A DNA stretch of 64,000 bases from Volvox africanus (taxonomy: Eukaryota; Chlorophyta; Chlorophyceae; Chlamydomonadales; Volvocaceae). The first letter of the stretch is position 1. Each line of letters begins with the position of its first letter. Of this stretch, positions 22,369 through 33,386 are shown in pieces. Under the pieces are notes generated by a model. It was not told where the DNA came from and ran no database searches. It saw only the letters and a program-made list of their open reading frames with translations. Location: the NCBI GenBank assembly GCA_030268105.1, contig BSDZ01000117.1:248001-312000 (forward strand). Direction: 5' to 3'. The translations under genes were made by a program, and so were the position numbers.

Positions 22369-22713
22369 ATGGACATCGACCATGATCTTCCTCCTGCCGA
22401 CATCCCTCTGGACATGGAGACATTGCCTGAGGAGCTGAGCGCCGCGATTTTCGCTGCGGCTACCACCGTGTCAACACCTCAGACCCGTCGGAGCGGCACT
22501 TCTGCCCAGTCACTCCGATCTATCGCAAATCAACTTCACGCGCGGACTTCAAAATTTTTGAAGTTCATCGAAGGCATCCAAGCGTTGGTGTCAAACCATT
22601 TGACACCTGTGCCGTGGATATTCCTGGATGGCTCCCGCTGCTGCCGCAACAACTTGTGCTGCTGTTGCGGGCACCTCTTCCAGGCCACCTGGGCCTCCTC
22701 ATACTGGACATGA
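22369..22713 (+). CDS. ORF0 of element C
   Basis: A 114-residue frame follows the leader at the position of ORF0 in the other elements. It shares the pattern of an acidic N-terminus, an EEL/AAIFAAA helix, and a later helix with repeated hydrophobics, but little direct identity. No intron is visible. The last 25 or so residues overlap the Gag frame and may lie beyond a deletion breakpoint near 22620. Function unknown. Confidence 0.5.
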   Translation: MDIDHDLPPADIPLDMETLPEELSAAIFAAATTVSTPQTRRSGTSAQSLRSIANQLHARTSKFLKFIEGIQALVSNHLTPVPWIFLDGSRCCRNNLCCCCGHLFQATWASSYWT

Positions 22714-23083
22714 GGACGAGGACATGGCCTGCGACGACCCTGACGAGGAGACCCCGGCGCCCCCGACCAAAAAACCGCGGGCTGCATCCGTTCGTCCAGG
22801 CATCACCGGGCACGAGGATCAGCCGCGGCAGGTTAAGGGCGCCGGTAAGTCTAAGAGGGGCGGCGGACAGCAGGGGAGGCACTTGGCCCCAAAAGGGGGC
22901 CACGTGCAGAAGAAGGGGCCTAAGCAGAACCTGGCGGAGTATCTAACCACATTCAAATGTACTAGACGGGAGTTCCATTTTCGTAAACAACATGGAATGT
23001 GCCTCCGTTGCGGTTCCGACCAACATAGGGTCAGCTCCTGCCCAATGCTGGGGGCGGAGAAAAATAAGGGTAAGGACCACTAG
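22628..23083 (+). pseudogene. gag: Gag C-terminal part, core deleted (element C)
   Basis: The frame encodes only the acidic/basic linker (HEDEDMACDDPDEE; SKRGGGQQG) and a zinc knuckle CLRCGSDQHRVSSC, spaced C-X2-C-X4-H-X4-C as in most retroelements and unlike family 1 and 2. The Gag core seen in A, B and M (YVRD ... PAYQSRFEAL) is absent, so several hundred bases were probably lost between ORF0 and here. Without the core the element could not make its own particle. The frame ends in UAG at 23081 and is in frame with what follows. Confidence 0.75.
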
Positions 23084-23122
23084 GAACTTGCCCAGGCTGG
23101 TATAGAGGGATCACCACCTGGG
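23081..23122 (+). promoter_or_regulatory. Putative Gag-Pol UAG readthrough signal (element C)
   Basis: UAG, a 7-nt spacer, CCCAGG (23091-23096), a 20-nt loop and CCTGGG (23117-23122). Relative to CCCGGG/CCCGGG in element A, the fourth pair has changed from G-C to A-U on both sides, which keeps the stem. Confidence 0.75.
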
Positions 23123-23510
23123 GTCTTTGCTGTGGGCCAGATGGTAGCAAAGTGCCGTGCAGTACGGGCTCTTTTGCCCTCTGTTTTAAACCAAGTGGAG
23201 CAGGTGATAGGGAGACGTTTTTCTTTTGATGCACGAACTGTCCGTGCCGGCTTTGAAGGCTTTTGTAATCTGTTTGAGCCTCAAGGTCGCCCCCTATCCT
23301 CCGCTAACTTGGGTGGGCATACTATCTTGTTCACTCCCTCTTCACTCTGCGAGCTACAGAAGCAATTAGCTCACTTTAGGGCATGCAAACGTCAACACCC
23401 TGATACCTCAGCATGCATCTTGCTGCCTGAGTATGTGTCCCGACGCAACCCTTCTTTTCTGTCGGTAATGCAGGTTTAATCCAGGGACGGCTCTTTTCCA
23501 TAGCCTTGAT
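23084..23510 (+). pseudogene. pol: Pre-protease domain (element C)
   Basis: In frame with Gag, this matches the domain before protease in A, B and L: ALLPSVLNQVEQVIGRRFSF, GFCNLFEPQGRPLSS, HTILFTPSS, TSACILLPEYV. The frame ends at 23479 and the next Pol frame begins in another phase, so an indel lies at about 23470-23510. Homology to methyltransferase-like modules is inferred only. Confidence 0.6.
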
Positions 23511-25760
23511 ATGGCAGGTGAGGTCGTTCAGCTCCCTGGAAGCCCATACTCTGTTGACGTCTGGTTTGCTGCTCCTAAACCGGTTCAGGAGGGCTTGCCT
23601 GAGACTAAACCCTGTATTTCAGTTCTCTGCTTGCCTAAAGCTGCTGCCCTGATAGGTGCTGGCGTACCTCTGATCACCGTAAGTACGGCAGGTCGTACGT
23701 TCACCGCCCTAGCCGACTCTGGAGCCAGTGATGATTTCATTCCGGCATCAGTGGTTACGCAGCTTGGCCTGAAACCTAGCCCATGCTCCTGGTCAGAAGT
23801 TACCCTTGCTGATGGGGGTAAGCAGGCTATCTTGGGGCAGGTTAATCTTCGTCTATCTGCAGGTCCTTTAAGGTTAAATGTCCGCCCATACGTGTTGCCT
23901 GAGCTAACTGACGCTGCCACGTATATCTTGGGTTCTTCCACGCTAGCACAGTATGGGGCTGTCCTTGACTATGGGTCTAAATCTTTGCGCCTGCGCAAGG
24001 GGAATCTAGTCTGCAAGGTACCCTTTACTACTGCTGGACAGCCACCAGATCAGATGACACCTGCGCCTTGCTTTAATTATGCAACCACTGCTATCTGTCA
24101 GCACACTGAACCTGAAGTTGTTGGCAGAAAAGCAGCAGTTCGCATGATTCGCAAGGGGGCCCATGCTTTACTAGTGTGGCCCAAGTTGCACCTGAATGCA
24201 ACTTCTATCCCAGCTGATGCCACTGACCCTGAGCTTGAGGCCCTGTTACAGGAATATGCAGATATATTCCAGGAGGTCCCTGGTAAGCCTCCAATGCGGC
24301 CTGTGGATCACACCATACCTTTGGTGCCTGGTGCAGTACCCGTTTCCCGCCCCATGTATCGGCTAAGCCCCTTGGAGCTGGACGAGGTCAAACGACAGGT
24401 TACTGAGCTGCTGAAAAAAGGTATGATACGGCCAATCACATCCCCATACTCCGCCCCTATTCTGTTTGTGGGAAAGAATGGGACTCTGAGAATGTGCATT
24501 GACTATAGGGGGTTAAATGCCGCAACGGTTAAGAACCGTTACCCCCTCCCACGTGTCAATGATCTGCTGGATAAGCTAAAAGATTCTGCATTCTTTAGCT
24601 CTATTGACCTCCAGCAGGGGTATAATCAGATTCGTATAGCAGAATCTGACATCCCTAAAACGGCTTTCCGTACGCCGTTTGGCCATTTTGAATATACCGT
24701 CCTTAGTTTCGGAGTGACGAACGCTCCTGCAACGTTCCAAGCCGTCATGGACCGCATCTTCAGGCCATACATCGACAAATTCGTCATCTGTTATCTGGAC
24801 GATATCCTGGTGTTTTCAAAGACCCGTGAGGAGCACATACAACACCTCTGCCTGGTCTTTGAGGTTCTGCGGCGTGAGCAGCTGTATGCTAAGCGTTCTA
24901 AGTGCCACTGGGCACAACCACAGGTGGAGTATCTGGGGCATATAGTGTCTCAGGGTGGTATACGGATGGACCCCCGGAAAACTGCTGTTGTTCGGGATTG
25001 GCCAGTGCCCTCCAACCTTCAGGAACTGCGTAAGTTTTTGGGCCTGACCAACTACTTTCATAAGTTCATAGAGCGCTACTCAGTCATTGCTGCACCGCTA
25101 ACAAACCTCACACGTAAGGGAGCCTTCTCTTCACCTGAGGCCTGGACCCCCGCATGCCAAGAAGCTTTTGATGCTTTGAAGCGTGCTATCTCTGATGATA
25201 TTATCCTGCACTTCCCTGACTACTCATTGCCGTTCCGTGTAGAGGTCATAACTGATGCATCTATACATGGGACGGGGGCAGTTCTGTTGCAGCAGGGACG
25301 CCCCATTGCATACACAAGTAAGAAGTTTTCGGGGGCTGAAATCCGTTATACCACTGGGGAACAGGAATTTCTGGCGGTCCTACATGCCTTGAAGGAATGG
25401 CGATGTTACCTTGAGGGCCGGCCTTTTGCCCTCAAGACTGATCACAAACCCCTTACGTTTCTGCAAGGTGTGCCCTCCCTTAACCGACGCCAGGCCCGCT
25501 GGATGGAATACCTGGCACGGTTTAACTTTGATTGGGAGTACCTGAGCGGCTCACTTAACATAGCTGATGCTCTCAGTAGGCACCCCTCACTGCATGCAGC
25601 CATTCTGGCGGTAAGCACACGGAGTAGGTCTCAGGCAAAACCTAACTTCGTGCCCTCCGATTTTACCAAGCGCTTGAAACAGGCTTATGCAGCCGACCCG
25701 TGGTTCACAATTCACAACAACACGGGGCACTTGGTACAGGAGCATGGCTTATGGATCTGA
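23511..25760 (+). CDS. pol: Pol: protease, reverse transcriptase and RNase H (element C)
   Basis: A 749-residue open frame. Protease catalytic D-S-G is at residues 69-71 (LADSGASDDFI). RT covers about residues 290-470, with [21 protein letters not shown] and the catalytic YLDD at 428-431. RNase H follows ([39 protein letters not shown]). It ends at a single UGA (25758-25760); the same frame stays open to the chromodomain at 27140. This is the most intact enzyme set in the window. The ATG at 23511 is only the first in frame; the natural product would be cleaved from Gag-Pol. Confidence 0.9.
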   Translation: MAGEVVQLPGSPYSVDVWFAAPKPVQEGLPETKPCISVLCLPKAAALIGAGVPLITVSTAGRTFTALADSGASDDFIPASVVTQLGLKPSPCSWSEVTLADGGKQAILGQVNLRLSAGPLRLNVRPYVLPELTDAATYILGSSTLAQYGAVLDYGSKSLRLRKGNLVCKVPFTTAGQPPDQMTPAPCFNYATTAICQHTEPEVVGRKAAVRMIRKGAHALLVWPKLHLNATSIPADATDPELEALLQEYADIFQEVPGKPPMRPVDHTIPLVPGAVPVSRPMYRLSPLELDEVKRQVTELLKKGMIRPITSPYSAPILFVGKNGTLRMCIDYRGLNAATVKNRYPLPRVNDLLDKLKDSAFFSSIDLQQGYNQIRIAESDIPKTAFRTPFGHFEYTVLSFGVTNAPATFQAVMDRIFRPYIDKFVICYLDDILVFSKTREEHIQHLCLVFEVLRREQLYAKRSKCHWAQPQVEYLGHIVSQGGIRMDPRKTAVVRDWPVPSNLQELRKFLGLTNYFHKFIERYSVIAAPLTNLTRKGAFSSPEAWTPACQEAFDALKRAISDDIILHFPDYSLPFRVEVITDASIHGTGAVLLQQGRPIAYTSKKFSGAEIRYTTGEQEFLAVLHALKEWRCYLEGRPFALKTDHKPLTFLQGVPSLNRRQARWMEYLARFNFDWEYLSGSLNIADALSRHPSLHAAILAVSTRSRSQAKPNFVPSDFTKRLKQAYAADPWFTIHNNTGHLVQEHGLWI

Positions 25761-27140
25761 TCGGAAGGATCCCACCGTCAGATTGTCGTACCTAACGACG
25801 ATTCATTACGTCGTGAACTTCTCTCACGTTTTCATGACGGCCCTCTTGCTGGGCATCCTGGCTGCACGCGGTTACTGGAGCTTTTGCGGCGTCAATTCTG
25901 GTGGCCCCGCATGGCTAAGGATACCGAAAATTATGTCCTATGTTGTGACCTGTGCCAGCGCAATAAGGCCCAGTCTGGTAAATCACATGGGCATCTCCAA
26001 CCTCTTCCTATTCCTGACGCTCCGTGGGAAAGCGTTTCTATGGACTTTATTGTTGCGCTGCCCAAAACTGAGGGAGGATACGACGCCATGCTGGTCCTGG
26101 TCGACCGTTTCACTAAGATGGTCCACCTGGCCCCCACGACATCATCCTGCACAGCTGAGCAAACGGCCCGTCTATTCTTTGACAATGTGGTACGTTTGCA
26201 TGGGGTCCCCAAGTCCATGGTATCTGACCGCGGCACTCAATTTGCAAGTAAGTTTTGGCGCGCCCTGGGGACTCTGGTAGGAATGCGGGTGAACCTGTCC
26301 ACCGCCTACCACCCCCAATCTGATGGGCAAACAGAGCGTGTTAACCATGTCCTGGGTGATATGCTCCGTTACTTTGCAGGACGCACCCCTACTGCATGGG
26401 ATACCTACCTAACCGCTGCTGAGTTTGCCATTAATAATGCTACTAACCGGTCCGTTGGTAATAGTCCGTTTTTCCTGAATTACGGTTTTAACCCTGCTTT
26501 GCCTGTTTGGCGGGAAATGGACGTAAATGTCCCAGCTGCAAAAACGTTTGCTAAGTCTTTCGTGTCCCGTCTAACTGACGCTAAAGCTTGCCTGGAAGCT
26601 GCACAGCAACGGGCTATGGACTATTATAACAAGTCCAAAAAGGACGTCACGTTCACTAAGGGCCAGCTGGTTATGTTGAGCACAAAAAACCTTCGTTCCC
26701 TGGCTAATGGGTCTCGCAAGTTATTACCGTGCTTTGTGGGGCCTTATCCTGTCGTATGCATGGTAGGGTCGGTGGCTGTAGAGTTACAACTCCCATCTGA
26801 CCTACGCATTCATCCCACATTTCATGTATCTCTCGTACGTCCATATCGGGGTACTCTGCCTGAGGCTAACGATAGCATCCCTCCTGTTACGGAAGCTAAT
26901 CCCTCTACCTGGTTATCGGGTAAGCAGACCCTGTATGCTGTCGAACGTATCTTGGATTACCGTGCACGACGTGTTGGCAAGGGCAGGCATAAGCGTAACG
27001 TACATGAGTACCTGGTTAAGTGGTCTGGGTATTCGTCTGAGCACAATAGCTGGGAACCGGCACGTAACTTCACCCCTGACATGAAACCCCTGCTTGATGA
27101 AGCTAGGCTGCGGGCACAGTCTAAGGACGGACCTCTCTGA
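25761..27140 (+). CDS. pol: Pol: integrase and chromodomain, downstream of one stop (element C)
   Basis: The frame continues directly after the UGA. It has the zinc-binding H-H-C-C (GHPGCTR ... CDLCQRNKA), catalytic SMDF, VSDR and the E in SDGQTERVNH, then GPYPVV, HPTFHVSLVRPYRG, and a chromodomain (YAVERILDY ... YLVKWSGY ... HNSWEPARNF). The aromatic cage residues are present. It ends in UGA 69 bases before the 3' LTR. First internal ATG at 25884. Only the UGA at 25758 separates it from RT. Confidence 0.9.
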   Translation, partial: SEGSHRQIVVPNDDSLRRELLSRFHDGPLAGHPGCTRLLELLRRQFWWPRMAKDTENYVLCCDLCQRNKAQSGKSHGHLQPLPIPDAPWESVSMDFIVALPKTEGGYDAMLVLVDRFTKMVHLAPTTSSCTAEQTARLFFDNVVRLHGVPKSMVSDRGTQFASKFWRALGTLVGMRVNLSTAYHPQSDGQTERVNHVLGDMLRYFAGRTPTAWDTYLTAAEFAINNATNRSVGNSPFFLNYGFNPALPVWREMDVNVPAAKTFAKSFVSRLTDAKACLEAAQQRAMDYYNKSKKDVTFTKGQLVMLSTKNLRSLANGSRKLLPCFVGPYPVVCMVGSVAVELQLPSDLRIHPTFHVSLVRPYRGTLPEANDSIPPVTEANPSTWLSGKQTLYAVERILDYRARRVGKGRHKRNVHEYLVKWSGYSSEHNSWEPARNFTPDMKPLLDEARLRAQSKDGPL

Positions 27141-27193
27141 CGCTGTCCTACCTCAACCTGTCTGCTCTCGTTTCATGCATCGGGACGCTGCAT

Positions 27194-27209
27194 CTAGAGG
27201 GGGAACAAT
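27194..27209 (+). other. Polypurine tract of element C
   Basis: The AGAGGGGGAA run precedes the 3' LTR. It differs in detail from the GGGAGGGGGGATA tract of families 1 and 2. Confidence 0.7.
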
Positions 27210-27621
27210 TGTTGTATCCTTAATGCATTTTGGTAATTCATTAAGTATAATAATTATCTGTTTATTATTTTATGATATAATATATTTAATTATCAGATTA
27301 ACTGTTTCATGTTCCCATCTGGTATTCGATTTGTGGATTTGGTCTCGACCAGTACTAACCGATTTCCTGAAACATCCGAACCTGTTGGTTACTCCATAAC
27401 CTGTATGGAATGGGCCATTTACCGCCTGAATGGTAAATGGTGGAACATCTGGTTCCTGGTTCACTGAATCTCCGGTTGTAGTGGTGACTTCTGAAGGTCA
27501 CGCACGGTTCGAGGCCTTATGGTCTCTCAAGTACGACCTAGTCGGCGGCTCTACTTAATCAGGCTCTGGCACAACAACCGGTATCTTTTGATACCACCCT
27601 TCGTGGGTACCATATACAACA
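27210..27621 (+). repeat. Element C 3' LTR
   Basis: A 412-bp copy of the 5' LTR, with a 10-bp deletion and several C/T or G/A differences. GAGCC follows at 27622-27626. Confidence 0.95.
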
Positions 27622-27626
27622 GAGCC

Positions 27627-28720
27627 CCAGGATGACAAATGCATCGGTATAATTTTGGCAATAGGGGGCTGCGACCTCAGAACCTTTCACAAGAGACTGC
27701 ACGGTGGTAGCAATCGATTGCACCCAAGGCCTCACAAGCAATTCATGGGCGTCTCCCATATCATTTGATAGGCTTCTTTCACACCCTTCAAGCTTGGGTT
27801 CTTGATTTCGGCGGACGAACGCCGCTCAAGCGAAATCAACCTTAGGCTCCGCAACAGTTCCGCCCTCCTCTGGTGTGACATCTTGGTACGACAGACAAGG
27901 TACCTTAGGCGATAGGTTCCCTTTTGCACAATGGCCAATTGTGCTGGACTCCATATCGATGCGCACGCGGTACTGTCGTTATGTCACGGCACCCAATGTC
28001 CATGTAGTGCTGTCTCCAAGAGACCTTGTTGCACTCATTGGGCCCTAACACACAGAGGGTCCTTCGTCGACTAAGGGTGATCCTGCCCACGATGGGATGC
28101 TTACCCTCATCAACGAGGGTAACCTGTCACAATCAGACGACTGTGGGGTCGACCCCAACACATTCACCTCCTTTGCTGAGATGAAGTCGTCACTGGCACT
28201 AGTATCCTCAAGTGCCTTCATCATTCGACCAGCGAGGCCGACTTCAATAACGGAAACACAATAACCTGTCAGAGTCGACTCCACAGATAACAAAAGTGAT
28301 TCCAGGGCGGGCTCAAAATTAACAAAACCCGCTACAGGAGCTTCATACCAGACATCAAAGGCATAGGACAACTCCGGCAACAGAACTGCGGATCCCGCCA
28401 CGTTCACATCATCAATCAATACAGTGCCTGACTTGAATCAGCGGACACGTTGCATACTGTTTAACAAAGCGGTAGCCCTACGCTGGCTGTGAAATGGTAG
28501 CAACAAACATGCGGGAGTGTCTGGACATTGATGTCTACATCTCCTGTACCTGACCAACTGTTCAAACGGCTCACTTTGAGATGAGGGGATGAATAAAACG
28601 ACATGTTCTCAAGAACTAAAAGCAACGATGCTTCACAGTTGGACGTACGAATGACCACCGACCATGCATTTGTTCAGCTGTCCCGGATGGAGTCAACTCC
28701 GCATCAATCCAGGCATCCCC
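27627..28720 (-). pseudogene. pol: Element H: linker, protease and pre-protease remnants
   Basis: The minus strand carries the RT-protease linker (27627-28044), a decayed protease (ALEDTSASDDFISAKEVN, with catalytic D-T-G changed to D-T-S) and the YAFDVWYEAP end of the pre-protease domain (28045-28419). Shortened pieces of the rest follow. Frames are broken in several places. The copy in element P (48484-49577) shares most of these lesions. Confidence 0.75.
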
Positions 28721-28723
28721 CTA
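28682..28723 (-). promoter_or_regulatory. Putative UAG readthrough signal (element H)
   Basis: On the minus strand: UAG (28723-28721), a 7-nt spacer, CCTGGA (28713-28708), a 20-nt loop, TCCGGG (28687-28682). The stem pairs with one G-U. Two pairs differ from element A yet remain paired. Confidence 0.6.
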
Positions 28724-29575
28724 CTTTGACCGTGGGGCCAAAGGCGGCAACAATGGCAATCCCTCATGAGATGACCCACCGCACATCTCCAACAGAGAGT
28801 GATCGCCTTCCAACGCACAAGCTTGGATTGCATGCACTCCCATTTTGTCAGTCATGAGTCCTGCGCTTGCATGGCAGTCACATGACGCACAAATCTCAAA
28901 GCATTTTCTGTAGCTAAAATACATATCTCAGCTCTTGGGACAAATGGCATCACAAGAGCCTCAAAACGTGATTGGTAGGCAGTTACAGTTTCATTCAGAA
29001 ACATGAAAAAGGAGCCGAAGGCTAATATACAGCGTGCCTCAATATCACGTGACTTGTGGGGTAAAGTGTGCAAGTAGGGCGACAATCAACTCATCAAACG
29101 TGATGTTTTCCCGTGCAGTGATCCATTGATCATACCATGTCTTTGCTATACCCTCAAGGGTATTCCCAACAAAGAGACACCTCACCTCATCGTGTTCACC
29201 GCCACGGACCAACTGCAGGTACCTCCAAATATCACGTAGATAGGAACGAGTTGCATTCACAATGTCACATTCAACATTCATATCATGCAAGATAAACAAT
29301 TTCGGTGCCGGGATAGTAAACCACTTCACCTCATTACCATCGGCGCGGTCTTGTATTTGAGGCGACAGCAAATCCCGTTGATCAGCAGTTCCATCTGTAA
29401 CCGTCATGACTGCCGAGCATGGCGTAGTAAGATGGATAGGGGCCTGAAACACAAGAGGATCTTGAGCAGTAATTGTGTCAATAGTCTCAGGATTCCTATC
29501 AAACGTTCTAGGAACGGTACCTGGCTCAGGTTGACATGCCAAGCCTACAAACGACAGGTTGTCACGTCCCGCCAT
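28724..29575 (-). pseudogene. gag: Gag of element H, decayed
   Basis: The N-terminal 177 residues (29575-29045) hold MAGRDNLSF, the IPAPKLFI segment and the Gag core start (YLRDIWRYLQLVRGGEHDEV, CLFVGNTLEGIAKTWYDQW). The second half of the core (AYQSRFEALV) is in another frame (29085-28852). The linker is largely deleted, and the zinc knuckle has lost its cysteine pattern, leaving PLLPPLAPRSK before the UAG. Confidence 0.8.
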
Positions 29576-29663
29576 CCTGGAGCACTGACCAATATATTCA
29601 AATTGCGTGACAATAAACGATGCATATAATTCTAAAGCAAGTGTGCAAGCAATTCACACGAAT

Positions 29664-30001
29664 CTAGCACAAGAGTACAAGCAAATCGGTCAGCACACCG
29701 ATGATACTCTTGCAGACTTCGAGTAGATATGGCAGATACGTATTCAGTTGGTTCCTGTAGTCCGCGCGATCAAAGCCTCCAGCTGATTAGAACGCAAGTT
29801 GTAACCAGGAGCTATCGCAAGCAGTGCCGGACCACTAGTTTCACCTGCAACTCAGAGCGAAGGCTCACACCACAATTGCAGTAAACTACAAAGGTATAAA
29901 AGCAATCACAATTTGGTAGCAACAGTATCTAATACGGTGTGGACAAGTTCTTCGGCGATAATGTCTAGTGGGCTACGTCGCCCAATGTCGACAGTCGTCC
30001 T
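29664..30001 (-). pseudogene. ORF0 remnant of element H
   Basis: The minus strand aligns with ORF0. The intron position is recognisable (3' end GAGTTGCAG at about 29845), but the 5' GT is lost and the start codon reads AGG. An indel breaks exon 2. Confidence 0.5.
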
Positions 30002-30069
30002 AGAAAGAACTTACTTCCGATCAAGCATCATTAGGCAGTCAGGCAACGAACCTGTCTCGATACCAAATT

Positions 30070-30866
30070 TGTTGTATCCTTCCTTCTTCAATCATGCACT
30101 GAATCTGCACGTCTGAGTATTAGCTACACGTGCATGACGCTTACGAACAGCAAGACACTTCAGTGCAAGCAACGTGACAGCGGAAGACTTATAAATAAGG
30201 AAAGATTCAACTTACAATGATCTTCAGTTGCAAATTAGGAGTCTGCCGTCAGACCCCGCGGGAAATGCTCATCATCCGGCTGGAAATGCTATGCTGGAAT
30301 AGCTCAGGCCGATAATAAATGAGTAAAACATATATATGGGAATTAGACTGAGTTAAGTACGTGAGTACTTAATTTAAAGTAGCGTCGAGCCGACTTTGGT
30401 CTCTAGGCGGCCGTCCTCGCACCTACCATGTCGTGATACCATGTGCAGTACAGGTCTCACTGGATTCCGATCTCAAGTGTGAGTACCTTCGTAGCACTAT
30501 TCTAAATACCGCGTAATCCGTGATATTAATGAATGCAACGCATGCAATATGCGAAGGTCCGAATATTGATATTCGGTTGCCGACCCAACCATCGAGATCG
30601 TCGCATTCTCGCATACGCGTATGGTTTATGACACAGATGAGGTAATAACATTTAAAGTATTATTACGTGGAATATTATGCCAACGGATAGATCGCGCATT
30701 AAATATCAGCATCGAGTCAAACATGTTGACCGACAGCGCGATGTCGTAGATGGTAATGCGACATGCCTGATTAGCTAGATATACTCGAATATATCATGCT
30801 AATATAATTATACCATGCTTCATAATGCTCGAATGGATTGCGGTCTACTTTGGTGCCAACGGCGAT
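30070..30866 (-). repeat. Element H 5' LTR, truncated
   Basis: A family-2 LTR on the minus strand, very close to the LTR of element D. Its outer end is cut at 30863-30866, where a CGAT microhomology joins it to plus-strand integrase of element I. Confidence 0.85.
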
Positions 30867-31943
30867 AGATTGACCAAAATGGTGCACTTAGCCCCCTGCA
30901 CCTCGTCTTGCACCTCTGAGCAAACAGCACGATTATTTTTTGATAACGTGGTTCGATTGCATGGCGTTCCTAAAAATGTGATATCGGACCGTGGCGGTCA
31001 ATTCACGTCTGAGTTTTGGGAAGCGCTGTGTCAACTGGTCGGTATGCGCGTTCATTTGAGCACAGCATATCATCCACAATCCGATGGGCAAACCAAACAC
31101 ACAAATCGCACGTTGGGCGATATGTTAAGAAATTTCGCGGGACGCACACCCTCTGTTTGGGATACGTTTCTGACTTCGGCAGGATTTGCGATTAACAACG
31201 CTGTTAACCGCTCTACATGTCAAAGCCCCTTCTTTCTGAATTATGGATTTCATCCCACACTACCCATGTGGTGAGAATTGGAGATAAATATCCCGGCGGC
31301 TAAAACCTTTGCCAAGTCGTTCCTATCCCGCATGACAGACGCAAAGGCATGTTTGGACGCGGCACAACAATGGACGATGGACTACTATAATAAATCCAAA
31401 CGAGATGTAACATTTTTGTGGGACAAATGGTTTTACTGAGCACTAAGAACTTACATTCGCTTGCCGACGGTTCCTGAAAACTGTTACCTCACTGGATTGG
31501 TCCATATCCCGTTGTACGCATGGTAGGAAATGTAGCTGTGGAGCTATCCCTACCCTCTGACATGAATATTCACCCCACATTTCATGTTTCTCTCATCCGT
31601 CCTTATCGCGGTGCAGTACCTGTTATAAACGACACCAATGCCCCTGCAGTAATGGACCCCGGTCCCGAGACCTGGATCGCAGGCAAGCAAAAGGTGTACG
31701 ATGTGGAACGGATACTGGATTATCGAGTTCGCCGTATAGGTCGACAGCAACGAAAGCGGAAGGTGCACGAGTATCTGGTCAAATGGACTGGCTATCCTAG
31801 CGAGCACAACTCTTGGGAGCCGGCGCGTAATTTCTCGCCAGAGATGAAGCCCCTATTGGAGGAAGCTCGTCTACGTGTCACGCAGACCCAATGACCTCTG
31901 CAGTCAATGCTGTCCAATGCAGCGAGGACGCTGCATACGGGAG
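30867..31943 (+). pseudogene. pol: Element I: integrase and chromodomain fragment
   Basis: The plus strand starts inside integrase at [16 protein letters not shown] and includes the second and third catalytic motifs (ISDRGGQF, SDGQTKHTNR; the E of QTER reads K). A UGA follows at 31272 and frameshifts near 31420-31480. The open frame at 31520-31894 holds HPTFHVSLIRPYRG and an intact chromodomain (YDVERILDY ... YLVKWTGY ... HNSWEPARNF). Everything upstream of integrase is missing. Confidence 0.85.
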
Positions 31944-31951
31944 GGGGGATA

Positions 31952-32572
31952 GTTGTACGCCGGTTCGATCACCGCTTGCACCGAAGTAGACCGCAATACA
32001 TTCGATCATTATGAAGCATGATATAATCATATTAGCATGATATATTCGAGTATATCTAGCTAATCAGGCACGTTGCATTATCATCTACGACATCGCGCTG
32101 TCGGTCAACATGTTTGACTCGAGGCTGATATTAATGCGCGACCTATCTATTGGCATAATATTCCACGTAATAATACTTTAAATGTTATTACCTCATCTGT
32201 GTCATAAACCATATGCGTATGCGAGAATGCGATGATCGCGATGGTTGGGTCAGCAACCGAATATAGATATTCGGACCTTCGCATATTGCATGCGTTGCAT
32301 CCATTAATATAACGGATTACGCAATATTCAGAACAGTGCTAAGAAGGTACTCACACTTGAGATCGGAATCCAGTGAGACCTGTACTGCACATTGGTATCG
32401 CGATGTGATAGGTGCGAGGACGGCCGCCTAGAGACCGAAGTCGGCTCGACGCTACTTTGGATTAAGTACCCGTGTAATTAACTGAACCTAATTCTCATAC
32501 ATACGATATACTCATATATATTCGGCCTGAGCTATTCTAGCATTACCATTTCCAGCCGGATGATGAACACAG
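31952..32572 (+). repeat. Element I 3' LTR, first part
   Basis: A family-2 LTR follows the polypurine tract (GGGAGGGGGGATAG); three bases of the LTR start are missing. It is interrupted at 32572 by LTR J, and its continuation is at 33387-33475. Confidence 0.8.
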
Positions 32573-33386
32573 TGTTGTAACCTTCCTTCTTCAATCATGC
32601 ACTGAATCTGCACGTCTGAGTGTTAGCTACATGTGCATGGTGCTTATGAACAGCAAGACACTTCAGTGCGAGCAACATGACAGCGGAAGACTTAAAGATA
32701 AGGAAAGATTCAACTTACAATGATCTTCAGTTGCAAATTAGAAGTCTGCCATCAGGCCACGCGGGCAATGTTCATCATCCGGCTGAAGATGCTATGCTAG
32801 AATAGCTCAGGCCGAATATAGATGCATACAACGTATGTATACAAATTTGATTGAGTTAAGTACTCGGTACTTAATCCAAAGTAGCGTCGAGCCGACTTCA
32901 GTCTCTAGGCGGCCGTCCTCGCACCTACCATGTCGTGATACCGATGTGCAGTACAGGTCTCACTGGATTCCGATCTCAAGTGTGAGTACCTTCGTAGCAC
33001 TATTCTAAATACCGCGTAATCCGTGATATTAATGAATGCAACGCATGCAATATGCGAAGGTCCGAATATCGATATTGGGTTGCCGACCCAACCGTCGCGA
33101 TCGTCGCATTCTTGCATACGCGTATGGTTTATGACACAGATGAGGTAATAATATTCAAAGCAATTTTACGCGGAATATTATGCCGACGGATAGATCGTGC
33201 ATTAATTATCAGCATCGAGTCAAACATGTTGACCGACAGCGCGATGTCGTAGATGATAATGCGACATGCCTGATTAGCTAGATATACTGAAATATATCAT
33301 GCTAATATGATTATATCATGCTTCGTAATGCTCGAATACAATGTGGTCTACTTCGGTGCAAGTGGGGATCGAATCCGTGTACAACA
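32573..33386 (-). repeat. Solo LTR J (family 2)
   Basis: A complete 814-bp minus-strand LTR (TGTTGT...ACAACA) lies inside the LTR of element I in opposite orientation, with no internal region. A clean 5-bp duplication is not visible at its ends (CACAG versus CATAC), so flanks have mutated or it arose by recombination. Confidence 0.85.

Larger units (their letters stand above)
21791..27626 (+). mobile_element. Element C: near-complete family-3 Ty3/gypsy element with TSD
   Basis: Two LTRs flank an internal region with ORF0, Gag remnant, UAG signal and Pol. The 5-bp target duplication GAGCC lies at 21791-21795 and 27622-27626, and the interrupted element H sequence joins cleanly across it. The LTRs differ by several transitions and a 10-bp indel, so it is not brand new. 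The Gag core is deleted and Pol has one frameshift and one stop. Confidence 0.95.
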
